Shown: positions 47,248 to 57,126, numbered from the stretch's first letter. The stretch: DNA of 64,000 bases from Herbiconiux aconitum (GCF_024979235.1 NZ_JANLCM010000001.1:620001-684000); one strand, 5' to 3'. Notes: generated from the sequence alone by a model not told the origin. Translations and numbers: made by a program.

Positions 47248-50200
47248 CTACGGGCAGACCGTGAGGTCGGCCACCGCCTCGGTGAGCGAGTTCACACCGC
47301 CGAGGAGCGTCGCTCGCTCCGCACCCAGGTCGCGGATCTGCGCCAGAGTGGCTGCCGGCACGCAGGTGCCCGGCACCGTGAACAGCGGCGCATCGATCTT
47401 GGGGCCGAAGGCCGACCCCGCCAGCGCATCCGGGAAGTTCACGCCGGTGGCGATGAGCACCCGGTCGGCCTCCTCGAAGAAGTGCGCGTTCACCGTGCGC
47501 GACACCGCGTAGCGGTCGGCGCCGCCGAGCCGCACCGTGTGCGTGATGCCCCAGGCGTCTTCGTAGATTCCCGACGACACCGAAGCCGACCCACCCGCGA
47601 TCACGATGTCGGCGACATCGAGATCGGTGAGCAGAGCCGAAGTCGCAGAATCGAGTGACTGCTTCGAACCGTCGACCAGGATGACCGGCCCTGCGCCGTC
47701 GACCGCTGCTCCCGCCGAGAGGGCGTCGGCGAAGGTCCCTCCGGTGGCGAGCACCGCGAACGGCGCGCCATCGGGGAAGGCGGCCTCGGCGACGTTCCGC
47801 GACACCTCGAAGCGGTCGGCGCCGGCGATGCGCGTCACGTCGTCGGCGATCGTCTTGAGCGTCGTCTCGACGGATGCACTCACCGAGTTGAGGCCACCGA
47901 CGATCACGATCTTCGACGGGTCGAGCCGCTCGAGCTCCGCCTTCACGACATCGGGCATGCCGGTGGGCGTCGTCAGCAGGATCGGCGCGTCGACGCCGGC
48001 AGCGGCCGGAGCCGCGGACAGCGCATCCGGGAACACCTCACCCGAGACCACGTAGACCGTGTCGGAACCCGTCGGCCAGCCCTCCTTCGAGGTGTTGACC
48101 GCGACCTCGTAGCGGTTCGCTCCCGCGATCCGATCGGTGTCGATCGCTGCGACCACCGTGATCGGCACCCGCACCTCGGTTCCGCTCGGCTGCGCGGTGA
48201 GCAACAGCTCACCGGCGCCGACCGGCGCGTCGGCCGGAACGGTCAGCGACACGGTGGCCGCCCCGTTCGTGACCGTGATCGGAGCGAAAGTCGCCGCCGA
48301 CCCGGTCCAGGATGCCGTCAGTTGCGTGTTCTGCGGGCTGCCCTGCGACGTCAGGTCGAGGTTGGCCACATCGAAGGAGACCGTCGAACCGGGCTCGACC
48401 GGAGCGGCCGGCGTGTTGGTGACCTTGGCCGCGTTGCGCTGGAAGCTCGGTGCGAGATCCTCGTTCGCACCCAGGTACGTGATCCAGGCGTCGCGGTCGA
48501 CGAGACCCGAGTCACGGGTGTCGGTTCCGTTCACGAACTCACGGAAGTTGTCGCCTCCGGTGAGCAGGAAGTTGAACGAGCCGATGCGGTACGACGTGGC
48601 CGCGTCGATCGGCTGGCCGTCGATCCAGATGCCGGTCACGCGATCGCCCGCAGCACGGGAGTCGTCGTAGCTGTACCGCACGTTGTCGCTCAGCCCCAAC
48701 TTGAGGAAGGCGCGTGAGGGAACGGTGCCGTCGGCGTTCGTCTGCCACTGCTGTTCGAGAACGGTCTTGAACTGCGCGCCCGTGAGCGAGGTCGTCCAGA
48801 GGTTGTTCACGAACGGCAGCACGGCATTCGCCTCGGAGTAGGTGATGACACCGTCGGTGTTCGCCGGGTTCGTCGCCGTGTTGCCGGCGAAGAGCAGTTC
48901 GGCTCGCAGGCCACCGGGGTTCACCACGCCGATCGTCGCACCACCGCGGTCGGCGGGTGAGAGCGACTCGACGAGCGAGTTCGCCACCAGGTTGCCGAGC
49001 GCCGATTCGGATGCCCGATCGTCACGCGTGCCGCCGGTGTACTTGCCGCCCACGTAGGAGCCGCCGGTGTACGCCGTGGTGATGTCGGCCGTGACCGAAC
49101 CGACCGGTTGGTTGCCGACCTCGGCCGCGAAAGCGAGCGCCGCGTCGACGATCGTCTTGACCTCGGCCACCCGCGGGTAGTCGGCGACGAGCTGCGCGTC
49201 GAGTGCCGCGCTGTTCGCCGCGGTCTCCGCCGGGGTGCTCCCGGCCGGCGCCGCGAGGCGAGCAACGTTCTCGGCCGTGTACGACTCGAGGTCGCCGTTC
49301 TCGGCATCCAGCGTCAGCACCACGTGACCGATGTTCGCGCCGTAGCTGCCGGTCTGCAGCACGGGGCGGGTCTTGCCGGTCTCACCGGGGATCGCGCCGT
49401 CCCAGACGTAGCTCTGGTGGGTGTGTCCGGTGAAGATGGCGTCGACGGATGCCGCGGTGTCGTTCACGATCTTCGCGAAGACCGTGCTCTTGGCGAGCTC
49501 GGTCTCGAGGTCGACCGTGGCCGACTCGCTGTCGGGTGCACCCTCGTGGTAGTTCGCCACGATCACATCGGCTTCGCCGTTCGACTCGTCACCGTCGGTC
49601 AGCTCGGCCGCCACGCGGTTCACCGCCTCGACCGGGTCTCCGAAGTCGAGGTCAGCGACTCCTGTCGGGGTGACGAGGGTCGGCGTCTCCTGGGTGACCG
49701 CACCGATCACCGCGACGCTGAGGCCGGCCTTGTCGTAGAGCGCGTACTCCGGCAGGGCCGGCGTCGTGGTGCCCTTGTCGTAGACGTTGGCGCCCAGGTA
49801 GTCCCAGAGCGCGTTGCGGTCGCCATCCGGGCCGACGATGCGGCCGGTCAGGTCGGCGAAGCCCTGGTCGAACTCGTGGTTGCCCACGGCGCTCGCGTCG
49901 AGCTGGAGTGCGTTGAGCACGTCGATGGTCGGCTGGTCCTGCTGGATGGAGGACTCGAACAGCGAGGCGCCCACGTTGTCGCCCGAGGAGACGAAGAGCG
50001 TGTTGGCGTCTCCGCCCGCCGCCCGGAGCTGTTCGACGGTTCCGGCGAACTTCACCGTGTTGGCGTCGATGCGACCGTGGAAGTCGTTGATGTCGAGCAG
50101 GTTGAGATCGACCGTCGATGGCGCCTCGCCGAACGAGTAGCCCACGACCACCGGGTCGTGGTCGCTCGAGCGGTAGACGCTCTCGTCGTAGAAGTTCGTG

Positions 50201-52671
50201 GCGTTGTAGTTGAAGCGGCTGTACTCCAGCGCGATCGACTCACCCGAGTTGATGTTCCAGATGTCGACGCCCGACACCTTCGCATCGGCCGAGGCCGAGG
50301 CGAAGACGTGGTCGAGCGAACCGCTCTGGCCGTCGAACGAGTAGCTGTACTTGCCCGTCTTCGTGCCCTGGTCGACGTAGCCGGCGTCGGTGATGGCGAC
50401 GGCCGGGTCTTCCTTCGAGTAGGCGTTGAAGTCGCCGATCAAGAACACGTCGCTCGTGCCGAGGTCGGTCTGCAGCTGGTTCGAGAAGGCGAGCAGCGCG
50501 TTGGCCTGAGCGACGCGCGACGCGTTGGATGCGCCCTGGCCGTCGCCCTGGTCGGCGTCGGCGCCCGATCCGGAGCCCTTCGACTTGAAGTGGTTGACGA
50601 TCGCGATGAACGCGTCATCCGCATCCCCGTCGACCGGCTCGAACTCCTGCGCCAGCGGCTGGCGTGCGTTCGCGAAGGCCGGGTCGACCAGAACGTGCGA
50701 GTCGCCCACCGGTTCGACCGCGTCGGCCTTGTAGATGAAGGCGGTGCGGATGACGTCCTGCTGGGCCACCGGCGGCAGCTGGTCGGCGTCGGGCGAGGGC
50801 ACGAAGTCCCAGTCGCTCTCGCCGTTGGGCAGAGCGGCATTGAGGGCATCCGTCAGCGTGCTCAGCGCGTCGTCGCGATCGAAGCCGAACTTCACCGAGT
50901 TCTCGATCTCCTCGAGCGAGACCACTTCGGCGCCGAGGCCGTTGATGGCCGCGACGATCTTCGCCTGCTGGCGGGCGAGGTCTTCGTCCTCCGCCGCGCC
51001 ACGGGCGTCGCAGCCCGTGTTCACGGTGACCGGGTCGCCGTCGCGGTCGGCGTAGTACGAGCATCCGGAGAGCTCGTCACCGGTGGTGGTGAAGTAGTTC
51101 AGCACGTTGAAGCCGGCGATCTGGATGTCGCCACCCACCTCGCCCGGAGCCGCGGCGCGCACGTTCGAGAACGTGGCCGGAGCCGTGCCCTCGGCGGTGA
51201 GCGGCGCGGTGGGCTGGAACTTCCAGATGCTGTTGCGGAAGTCGAGCACCACTGCACCGGTGAAGGTCACTGCCGAGCCGACCGTGATCGTGGGGTTCGC
51301 GGTGAGGTAGGGAAGCGGGATGTCCTTGTTCGCGTCGGCGCCGAGGAAGTTGATGCTCGCGCCGTCGTCGAGCGTCACGGCACGGGCCGCGTTGTCGGCC
51401 ACTGCCGCAGCGTACTCGGGGCTGCCCGGGCGGGCGATCTCGGTGGGGGTCAGCAGCGGCGACGAGCCCGAGGCGAGCCCGATCTCGGCGTACTGGTTCG
51501 TGGAGTAGGTGTTGCTCACCGTGAAGGCGCCCTGTGGTGCGAGCAGCATGCCCTCGAGCGACTCCCGCTGGGCGATGTCGCCCGGGAGGGAGACCGTGGC
51601 CGGCGCCGGCGCCGTGACGGTCGAGGCATCGAGCTTCACCAGGCCGTCGGCCGAGGTGACGTTCAGCTCGGTGAGGCCCTGGAACTCGGAGACCGTGCCG
51701 GTGAGCTGCACGTAGTCGCCCACGGCGACGGATGCCGCGGTGCTCGCCGAGTAGACGAAGATCGCGTCGGACGCGGTGTGCGTGCCGAGGTCGACTGCAC
51801 CGCCGGTTCCCGCGGTCTGAACGTAGTAGCCGTTGAAGCCGCCCGTGCCGTAGGCCGCGGTCACGACGCCCGTGGTGGTGACCGTCGGCGCCGGGGAGGC
51901 GGCGAACGGCGAGGTGTCGGTGGTGCCCTGGAGCTCCGCGATGGTGTGGGACTCGGGGTCGGTCGGGTCGGTGGGATCGGTCGGGTCGGTGGGATCCGTC
52001 GGATCGGTGGGGTCCGTCGGGTCGTCCGACGCCGCGTTCTGGGGCGTCGGAGCGGCGGCTGCGAAGTCGGCTCCGTTGTCGTTGGTGTCTCCCCCGTCGG
52101 TGCGGTTGACCGACGTCGTCACGGAGGCGGCGGGGGCTGCCGTGCCCTCGAAGGTCAAGGAGCTGCCGTACCCGAGCAGGTCGATCACGTCGGGGTTGTC
52201 GACGAGCGATCCCGTGGCCGGTGCGGTGAGCGGCGTGGTCTGGTCGGCGAAGAAGATCGTTCCACCCGCACCGGCGAAGGCGACGTTGCCCACTGCATCC
52301 GGCGTCGGGAGCGCTTCGCCGTTCGCCGCGTTCGACGCCGACTGCACCAGGTAGTGGCCGCCGGCCGCGATCGAACCGCTGAGCGGAATGACGCCGCTCG
52401 GGTCGGCTGCGCCGTCGGCCTTGCGGTACTGGATCGAGGTGCCGTCGAGCGACACCTCCTCGTCGCCCGGGTTGTAAAGCTCGACGAAGCGATTGAGGTA
52501 GCTCGCCCCGGCGCTGCCGCCGTTGAAGTAGGCCTCGTTGATCACGACACCGGTTCCGTCGACGCTGGCGGAAGCGGATGACGCGACCCCGATGAGGGGT
52601 GCGGCGAAGAGCGCGCCCCCGAGGATCGTCGCGAGAGCCGCTTTGGCGGACCTCGTGGCTGACTTTGACAT
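47248..52671 (-). CDS. giant secreted ExeM/NucH-type nuclease plus 5'-nucleotidase with CWB2 cell-wall repeats
   Basis: The predicted protein has 1807 residues. A signal peptide (1-36) is followed by a lamin-tail domain (about 40-170) and a Thr-Pro-Asp linker (about 216-240). An OB-like/ExeM region precedes an endonuclease/exonuclease/phosphatase domain (about 514-845, 'GFNVLNYF', 'VVSLEEIENS', 'GDFNAYSKEDP', 'SSDHDPVVVGY'). Then come a calcineurin-like phosphatase (about 860-1100, 'DFHGRID', 'GNHEFDQGF', 'TGHTHQS'), a 5'-nucleotidase C-terminal domain (about 1185-1415) and three CWB2 repeats (about 1513-1807). It likely degrades extracellular DNA to nucleosides and phosphate at the cell wall. 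TAGGAG precedes the ATG. All catalytic motifs look intact. Confidence 0.93.
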   Translation of the reverse strand: MSKSATRSAKAALATILGGALFAAPLIGVASSASASVDGTGVVINEAYFNGGSAGASYLNRFVELYNPGDEEVSLDGTSIQYRKADGAADPSGVIPLSGSIAAGGHYLVQSASNAANGEALPTPDAVGNVAFAGAGGTIFFADQTTPLTAPATGSLVDNPDVIDLLGYGSSLTFEGTAAPAASVTTSVNRTDGGDTNDNGADFAAAAPTPQNAASDDPTDPTDPTDPTDPTDPTDPTDPESHTIAELQGTTDTSPFAASPAPTVTTTGVVTAAYGTGGFNGYYVQTAGTGGAVDLGTHTASDAIFVYSASTAASVAVGDYVQLTGTVSEFQGLTELNVTSADGLVKLDASTVTAPAPATVSLPGDIAQRESLEGMLLAPQGAFTVSNTYSTNQYAEIGLASGSSPLLTPTEIARPGSPEYAAAVADNAARAVTLDDGASINFLGADANKDIPLPYLTANPTITVGSAVTFTGAVVLDFRNSIWKFQPTAPLTAEGTAPATFSNVRAAAPGEVGGDIQIAGFNVLNYFTTTGDELSGCSYYADRDGDPVTVNTGCDARGAAEDEDLARQQAKIVAAINGLGAEVVSLEEIENSVKFGFDRDDALSTLTDALNAALPNGESDWDFVPSPDADQLPPVAQQDVIRTAFIYKADAVEPVGDSHVLVDPAFANARQPLAQEFEPVDGDADDAFIAIVNHFKSKGSGSGADADQGDGQGASNASRVAQANALLAFSNQLQTDLGTSDVFLIGDFNAYSKEDPAVAITDAGYVDQGTKTGKYSYSFDGQSGSLDHVFASASADAKVSGVDIWNINSGESIALEYSRFNYNATNFYDESVYRSSDHDPVVVGYSFGEAPSTVDLNLLDINDFHGRIDANTVKFAGTVEQLRAAGGDANTLFVSSGDNVGASLFESSIQQDQPTIDVLNALQLDASAVGNHEFDQGFADLTGRIVGPDGDRNALWDYLGANVYDKGTTTPALPEYALYDKAGLSVAVIGAVTQETPTLVTPTGVADLDFGDPVEAVNRVAAELTDGDESNGEADVIVANYHEGAPDSESATVDLETELAKSTVFAKIVNDTAASVDAIFTGHTHQSYVWDGAIPGETGKTRPVLQTGSYGANIGHVVLTLDAENGDLESYTAENVARLAAPAGSTPAETAANSAALDAQLVADYPRVAEVKTIVDAALAFAAEVGNQPVGSVTADITTAYTGGSYVGGKYTGGTRDDRASESALGNLVANSLVESLSPADRGGATIGVVNPGGLRAELLFAGNTATNPANTDGVITYSEANAVLPFVNNLWTTSLTGAQFKTVLEQQWQTNADGTVPSRAFLKLGLSDNVRYSYDDSRAAGDRVTGIWIDGQPIDAATSYRIGSFNFLLTGGDNFREFVNGTDTRDSGLVDRDAWITYLGANEDLAPSFQRNAAKVTNTPAAPVEPGSTVSFDVANLDLTSQGSPQNTQLTASWTGSAATFAPITVTNGAATVSLTVPADAPVGAGELLLTAQPSGTEVRVPITVVAAIDTDRIAGANRYEVAVNTSKEGWPTGSDTVYVVSGEVFPDALSAAPAAAGVDAPILLTTPTGMPDVVKAELERLDPSKIVIVGGLNSVSASVETTLKTIADDVTRIAGADRFEVSRNVAEAAFPDGAPFAVLATGGTFADALSAGAAVDGAGPVILVDGSKQSLDSATSALLTDLDVADIVIAGGSASVSSGIYEDAWGITHTVRLGGADRYAVSRTVNAHFFEEADRVLIATGVNFPDALAGSAFGPKIDAPLFTVPGTCVPAATLAQIRDLGAERATLLGGVNSLTEAVADLTVCP
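51955..52024. repeat. 9-bp repeats encoding the Asp-Pro-Thr linker of the giant nuclease
   Basis: About eight degenerate copies of a 9-bp unit (GGGTCGGTC/G and variants with GGATC) encode (Asp-Pro-Thr)n between the N-terminal and middle domains. The units have drifted at third positions, unlike the nearly perfect paaZ array. Confidence 0.8.
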
Positions 52672-52978
52672 GGATCTCCTAGAGCTCGCGGATCACAGGG
52701 ATTCGGCCATGTTAGGAGCCCGACCGTAACGAAAGAAAGAGTGAACATTTCGCGCAGGTTAATTCGGAGGAGCTGACGTTTTGTCACCCTTTCGGGGGCC
52801 AAAAACTGTATGCGCTCAACCGCCAGGCTACAAGCCGTTGACAGCGAAATGGGTCGAATTTCACCCTCGAACAGGGCGCTCCGCCCCCGATTTCACCCTC
52901 GACGGAGGCCGGACCCGGCCACGATCGCGACCGGTAGACTGGAACCATACTTTTCCCGCCGATCCGCAGGAGCTCCCC
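52672..52978. other. 307-bp divergent intergenic region (giant nuclease / purS)
   Basis: No gene is visible here. The nuclease-proximal half (52700-52790) is relatively AT-rich. A consensus TTGACA (52838-52843) has no matching -10 at normal spacing. Two 13-bp direct repeats, ATTTCACCCTCGA, lie at 52858-52870 and 52890-52902. A -10-like TAGACT (52935-52940) and GGAG (52970-52973) precede the purS GTG. The direct repeats could bind a regulator. Confidence 0.6.
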
Positions 52979-53269
52979 GTGCCGAAAATCGTCGTCGACG
53001 TCATGCCGAAGGCCGAACTTCTCGACCCCCAGGGCAAGGCCGTGGCCGGCGCCCTCACCCGACTGGGCAACGACACCTTCTCCGGCGTGCGCGTCGGCAA
53101 GCGCTTCGAACTCACCGTCGACGGTCCGGTCGACGAGGCCGTGCTCAGCTCAGTGCGCGAGATCGCCGACGAGCTGCTCTCCAACTCGGTGATCGAAGAC
53201 GTCGTGGGCATCACCGTGGTCGACGAGACCGGCGCGCACAGCGCGGCGGCATCCGGAGCCCTGGCATGA
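52979..53269 (+). CDS. purS: phosphoribosylformylglycinamidine synthase subunit PurS
   Basis: This 96-residue subunit of FGAM synthase (purine synthesis) starts with GTG at 52979 behind AGGAG. '[21 protein letters not shown]' and 'RVGKRFEL' are diagnostic, followed by a C-terminal extension of about 15 residues. PurS joins glutaminase PurQ to synthase PurL. The stop overlaps the purQ ATG (ATGA). The purL gene does not follow purQ in this window. Confidence 0.95.
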   Translation: MPKIVVDVMPKAELLDPQGKAVAGALTRLGNDTFSGVRVGKRFELTVDGPVDEAVLSSVREIADELLSNSVIEDVVGITVVDETGAHSAAASGALA

Positions 53270-53964
53270 CCCGCGTCGGGGTCATCACCTTTCCCGGCTC
53301 GCTCGACGACCGCGACGCCCAGCGCGCGGTGCGCTTCGCGGGCGCCGAAGCCGTCGCCCTCTGGCACGGCGACCACGATCTGCAGGGCGTCGACGCGATC
53401 GTGCTGCCGGGCGGCTTCAGCTACGGCGATTACCTGCGCTGCGGGGCCATCGCCTCACACTCGCCGATCATGCGCGAGGTCGTCACAGCCGCCGAGCGCG
53501 GCGTGCCGGTGCTCGGCATCTGCAACGGCTTCCAGATGCTCACCGAAGCGCACCTGCTGCCGGGCGGGCTCATCCGCAACGACCACGGCTCGTTCATCTG
53601 CCGAGACCAGGTGCTGCGCGTCGAGAACACCTCCACGGCGTGGACCAACGGATACACCGCCGGCCAGGAGATCACCATTCCGCTGAAGAACGGAGAGGGC
53701 GGCTACATCGCGTCGGCCTCGACGCTCGAGCGACTGGAAGGCGAAGGCCTGGTGGCCTTCCGCTACGTGGGTGTCAACCCCAACGGCTCGCTGAACGACA
53801 TCGCGGGCATCACCAACGAGCGCGGCAACGTGGTGGGCCTGATGCCGCACCCCGAGCACGCGATCGAGCCCGGCTTCGGTCCCGACACCGCCGCCGCGAT
53901 GCGGTCGGGTGTCGACGGACTGGCGATGTTCACGTCGGCGCTCACCGCGCTGTTGGCGGTTTAG
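53266..53964 (+). CDS. purQ: phosphoribosylformylglycinamidine synthase glutaminase subunit PurQ
   Basis: This 232-residue class I glutaminase supplies ammonia to FGAM synthase. The catalytic Cys is in '[14 protein letters not shown]' (about 86-99), and the His/Glu pair is in '[12 protein letters not shown]' (about 193-204). '[17 protein letters not shown]' is the oxyanion strand. The gene is translationally coupled to purS. Confidence 0.97.
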   Translation: MTRVGVITFPGSLDDRDAQRAVRFAGAEAVALWHGDHDLQGVDAIVLPGGFSYGDYLRCGAIASHSPIMREVVTAAERGVPVLGICNGFQMLTEAHLLPGGLIRNDHGSFICRDQVLRVENTSTAWTNGYTAGQEITIPLKNGEGGYIASASTLERLEGEGLVAFRYVGVNPNGSLNDIAGITNERGNVVGLMPHPEHAIEPGFGPDTAAAMRSGVDGLAMFTSALTALLAV

Positions 53965-53983
53965 GTCCCGTAGAGTCGGCGCC

Positions 53984-54529
53984 ATGACGGCCGACATCAC
54001 ACTCCTGCAGGGCGACATCACGACGATCGCCGCCGACGCCATCGTGAACGCCGCCAACAGTTCACTGCTCGGCGGAGGGGGCGTGGATGGCGCCATCCAC
54101 CGCCGCGGCGGGCCCGCCATCCTCGAGGAGTGCCGGGAGATCCGCCGCACGCGCTTTCCCGACGGGATGCCCGCGGGCGACGCAGTCGCCACCACGGCCG
54201 GAAGGCTGCCGGCGCGGTGGGTCATCCACACGGTCGGCCCCGTCTGGAGCGCGCGTGAAGACCGGTCGGCCGTGCTCGAGTCGGCCTACCGCCGGTCGCT
54301 CGAGGTGGCGGCCGAGCTGGGCGCGGCATCCGTCGTCTTCCCGGCGATCAGCGCCGGCGTCTACGGCTGGCCGGCCGAGAGCGCCGCGGAGATCGCGGTC
54401 GACACGGTGCGATCCTCCCCGTTCGACGGCGCCGTGACGTTCGCGCTCTTCAGCGCCGAGATGCTCGACCACTTCCGCGCGGCAGTGGTCGCCCAGAACC
54501 GCAATCGTGGCGGGAACCCCGCCGGATAG
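53984..54529 (+). CDS. macrodomain protein (O-acetyl-ADP-ribose deacetylase-like)
   Basis: This 181-residue macrodomain binds or hydrolyses ADP-ribose derivatives. 'LLQGDITTIAADAIVNAANSSLLGGGGVDGAIHRRGGPAI' (about 6-45) is the YmdB-type signature, including the Asn and Asp that act on O-acetyl-ADP-ribose. 'VVFPAISAGVYGWP' closes the ribose pocket. It begins 20 bases after purQ and may share its transcript, though no functional link to purine synthesis is known. Confidence 0.94.
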   Translation: MTADITLLQGDITTIAADAIVNAANSSLLGGGGVDGAIHRRGGPAILEECREIRRTRFPDGMPAGDAVATTAGRLPARWVIHTVGPVWSAREDRSAVLESAYRRSLEVAAELGAASVVFPAISAGVYGWPAESAAEIAVDTVRSSPFDGAVTFALFSAEMLDHFRAAVVAQNRNRGGNPAG

Positions 54530-54550
54530 CGCGTCGGTTGGGGCGCCCGT

Positions 54551-56011
54551 TCACTTCGTCTCCTCGACCTCCGCAGGGTCTTGGTTCACCACGGCCAGCG
54601 CGCGCGTGTCGAGCTCGGCGGCGCCGCCGTATCCGCTCGAGCGACGATGCAGATAGGTGATGACCCAGAGCACGATGCCGAGCACCAGCAGGATGCCCGC
54701 GATCGCATACTGCTGCGGCGGCCGGCCCGAGGTCCATGGCAGCACCAGGGCGATGCACGCGATCGACCCGATCACCGGAAGGGCCGTCGGCGTTCGGAAG
54801 TGCTTGTGCTCGACGCGCTTGGGGCGCAGCACCAGCACACACACGTTCACCACCGAGAACACCGCGAGCAGCAGCAACGAGGTGGTGCCCCCGAGCAGCA
54901 CCGCGATCGGGTTGGCCGGGTCGATCGAGACGTACGAGGTGAGCCCCAGCGCGATCACCGTGGTGAACAGGATGGCCGCCCACGGCGTGCGGCGCTTCGG
55001 CAGCACCTTCGACAGGAACGGCGGCAGTACGCCCTGCTTGCTCATGCCGTAGAGCAGCCGGCTCGCCATCATCATGTTGATGAGCGCCGAGTTCGCCACC
55101 GCGAACAGGGAGATGAACGGGATGAGCGCCGAGATCGGGAAGTCGGGTGCCGCCGTCTGCACCACCGTCACCAACGGGGTGTCGTTTCCGGCGAGCTCCC
55201 CCACCGGCACGATGGCGACCGCGACGATCGACACGAGCACGTAGATCACCGCCGTGATGCCGAGCCCCGTGAGCATCACCTTGGGGAAGATCTTCGAGGG
55301 GTTCTTGGTCTCCTCGGCCATGTTCACCGAATCCTCGAAGCCCACCATTGCGAAGAAGGCGAGCGAGGTGGCGGTGGAGATGGCGAGGAAGACGTTCTTG
55401 TCGTCGGGCGTCGCGAAGGCGACCACCCGCGAGAAGTCGGCCTGGCCCCCGAAGATGGCGAAGGCGCTGATGAAGATCACCAGCAGCAGACCCGAGAGCT
55501 CCACCAGCGTCAACACCACGTTGAGACCGACGCTCTCGGCGACGCCCCGGAGGTTCACCGCGGCGATCAGGATCATGAACGCCAGGGCGGTGAGCAGCGC
55601 GATCCCGGGCCCGTCTCCGAGGCCGAAGCCGATCGCGAAGTTGCTCGCGAACGCACCGGCGGCCGCCGATGCCGAGGTGATGCCCGACGACATCACCGTG
55701 AAGCAGATCAAGAACGTGACGAAATGGATGCCGAAGGCCTTGTGCGCATACAGCGCGGCACCGGCCGCCTGCGGATACTTCGTGACCAGTTCGAGATAGG
55801 AGCAGGCGGTGATGGTGGCCACCACGAAGGCGATGATGAAGGGCACCCACGCGGCCCCACCCACCTCGGCAGCGACCTGCCCGGTGAGCGCGTAGATGCC
55901 GGTGCCGAGGATGTCGCCGATGATGAACAGCAACAGGAGCTTCGGCCCCATCACCTTCTTGAGTTCAGGCTGCGTCTCCGGCTCGCCGGTCGACTGCGCT
56001 GTCGTCGTCAT
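54551..56011 (-). CDS. APC-superfamily amino-acid permease
   Basis: This 486-residue transporter has about 12 membrane helices and the signature 'IGDILGTGIYALTGQVAAEVGGAAWVPFIIAF' in helix 1. 'MVGFEDSVNMAEETKNPSKIFPK' (about 215-237) is the conserved helix 6/loop of the APC family. The start ATG at 56011 has GGGGGGC immediately upstream and is preferred over the ATG 12 bases earlier. The substrate is unknown; cationic amino acids are typical for this subgroup. Confidence 0.92.
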   Translation of the reverse strand: MTTTAQSTGEPETQPELKKVMGPKLLLLFIIGDILGTGIYALTGQVAAEVGGAAWVPFIIAFVVATITACSYLELVTKYPQAAGAALYAHKAFGIHFVTFLICFTVMSSGITSASAAAGAFASNFAIGFGLGDGPGIALLTALAFMILIAAVNLRGVAESVGLNVVLTLVELSGLLLVIFISAFAIFGGQADFSRVVAFATPDDKNVFLAISTATSLAFFAMVGFEDSVNMAEETKNPSKIFPKVMLTGLGITAVIYVLVSIVAVAIVPVGELAGNDTPLVTVVQTAAPDFPISALIPFISLFAVANSALINMMMASRLLYGMSKQGVLPPFLSKVLPKRRTPWAAILFTTVIALGLTSYVSIDPANPIAVLLGGTTSLLLLAVFSVVNVCVLVLRPKRVEHKHFRTPTALPVIGSIACIALVLPWTSGRPPQQYAIAGILLVLGIVLWVITYLHRRSSGYGGAAELDTRALAVVNQDPAEVEETK

Positions 56012-56038
56012 GCCCCCCAGCATGCCCCCGAATCGGGT

Positions 56039-56536
56039 TTACGGCTTCCACACCATGAGCACCACGACGAGCACGAGCAGCAGGCTGACGATGCCCGAGC
56101 CGGCGCTGATCGCGGGGTATCCTGAGCGCTGGTTCGTGCCACCCGCCGTGGCCGCGCCCCCCGCGGTCGCGACACCGCCCGCGCCCGCGGTGGCCGCACC
56201 GGAAGGCTCGGCGGCCGCGCCGGCGCGACGCATCGACGGCACCACGACGACGAGGTTCAGCACGATCGCCACGACGTAGGCGATGATCGACCACAGCACC
56301 CAAGGGGTGGTGAGCGACAGTGCATACTTCTCGTCGGCCATTCCGACGAGGCCGAAGCCCAGCACGAACACGATCAGCGACAGATAGCTGAAGATCATGG
56401 TCGACTTCGCCAGCGTGCGCACCTGGGCGGTGTTGCCGGCGCGGATGGCGCGCAGCGCGGTCATCGGAAGGATGGCCATGGGCCCGACGATGAAGACGGC
56501 GCCGACGACGTGCAGAACGGAGAAGAGTGTTTCCAT
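56039..56536 (-). CDS. DUF2269-like integral membrane protein
   Basis: This 165-residue protein has four predicted helices (about 4-28, 47-68, 78-102 and 145-163). 'LHVVGAVFIVGPMAILPMTALRAIRAGN' matches the DUF2269 N-terminus. A low-complexity Ala/Gly segment (about 105-135, with repeated ATAGG) lies between helices 3 and 4. It ends 27 bases before the permease start on the same strand and may share a transcript. Function unknown. Confidence 0.8.
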   Translation of the reverse strand: METLFSVLHVVGAVFIVGPMAILPMTALRAIRAGNTAQVRTLAKSTMIFSYLSLIVFVLGFGLVGMADEKYALSLTTPWVLWSIIAYVVAIVLNLVVVVPSMRRAGAAAEPSGAATAGAGGVATAGGAATAGGTNQRSGYPAISAGSGIVSLLLVLVVVLMVWKP

Positions 56537-56596
56537 GGGTTCAGGCTATCGACTCGCTCGCCCCGCAGACCGCCGCCGGCGCGGCGCGGTCCCGCG

Positions 56597-57010
56597 CTAC
56601 TTCTGGCCGGCGACGTTCACGAGCCAGCCGATGCCGAACTTGTCGACCAGCTGGCCGAAGCTGTCACCCCACGGCGCCTTCTCGAGGGGCACGCCGACGG
56701 TTCCGCCCTCGGCGAGCTTGTCGAAGTAGCCGCGCAGCTCGGCGTCGTCTTCTCCGCTCAGAGAGACGCTGATGTTGTTGCCGGGGTTGTACTCCATGCC
56801 GGTCGGCACATCCGAGATCATCAGCGTGAGACCCCCGGGCGTCGTGAGCTGCGAGTGCATGATGAGCCCGCCCTCGCCCGGCTCGGTGGGCATCTGGAAC
56901 TCGTCGAAGGTGTTGCCGATGAGCTCGCCGCCGAAGACCGACTGGTAGAACTCGCCCGCCTCCTTCGCCTGACCTCGGAAGTTGATGTACGGGTTCAGAA
57001 CAGTGCTCAT
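56597..57010 (-). CDS. PhnB/VOC-type protein (glyoxalase-like)
   Basis: This 137-residue VOC protein is of the PhnB type. 'LNPYINFRGQAKEAGEFYQSVFGGEL' and 'PWGDSFGQLVDKFGIGWLVN' are diagnostic. The family commonly annotates as '3-demethylubiquinone-9 3-methyltransferase', but it is a VOC fold of unknown activity. GGAGGAG lies 6 bases upstream of the ATG, a very strong ribosome site. Confidence 0.92.
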   Translation of the reverse strand: MSTVLNPYINFRGQAKEAGEFYQSVFGGELIGNTFDEFQMPTEPGEGGLIMHSQLTTPGGLTLMISDVPTGMEYNPGNNISVSLSGEDDAELRGYFDKLAEGGTVGVPLEKAPWGDSFGQLVDKFGIGWLVNVAGQK

Positions 57011-57126
57011 GGCAGACTCCTCCAGGTCGGTCGGCCGCCCCGATCGGGTGGCGACGAGAGCACGATAACAGAGAATGTGGACGCCGTACACATCTTCTCG
57101 TGAACGACCGACGACCGACTCGTAAC

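Noticed and set aside
49108..52581. A 1157-codon open frame on the + strand
   Set aside because: It is antisense to the giant nuclease gene, has an Arg/Val/Asp composition typical of frame shadows in GC-rich DNA, and no recognisable domain.
52740..52790. Possible PHO box (GTTCAC-like on the minus strand) before the 5'-nucleotidase gene
   Set aside because: Only one GTTCAC half-site is seen; the second repeat is not at the required 11-bp spacing.
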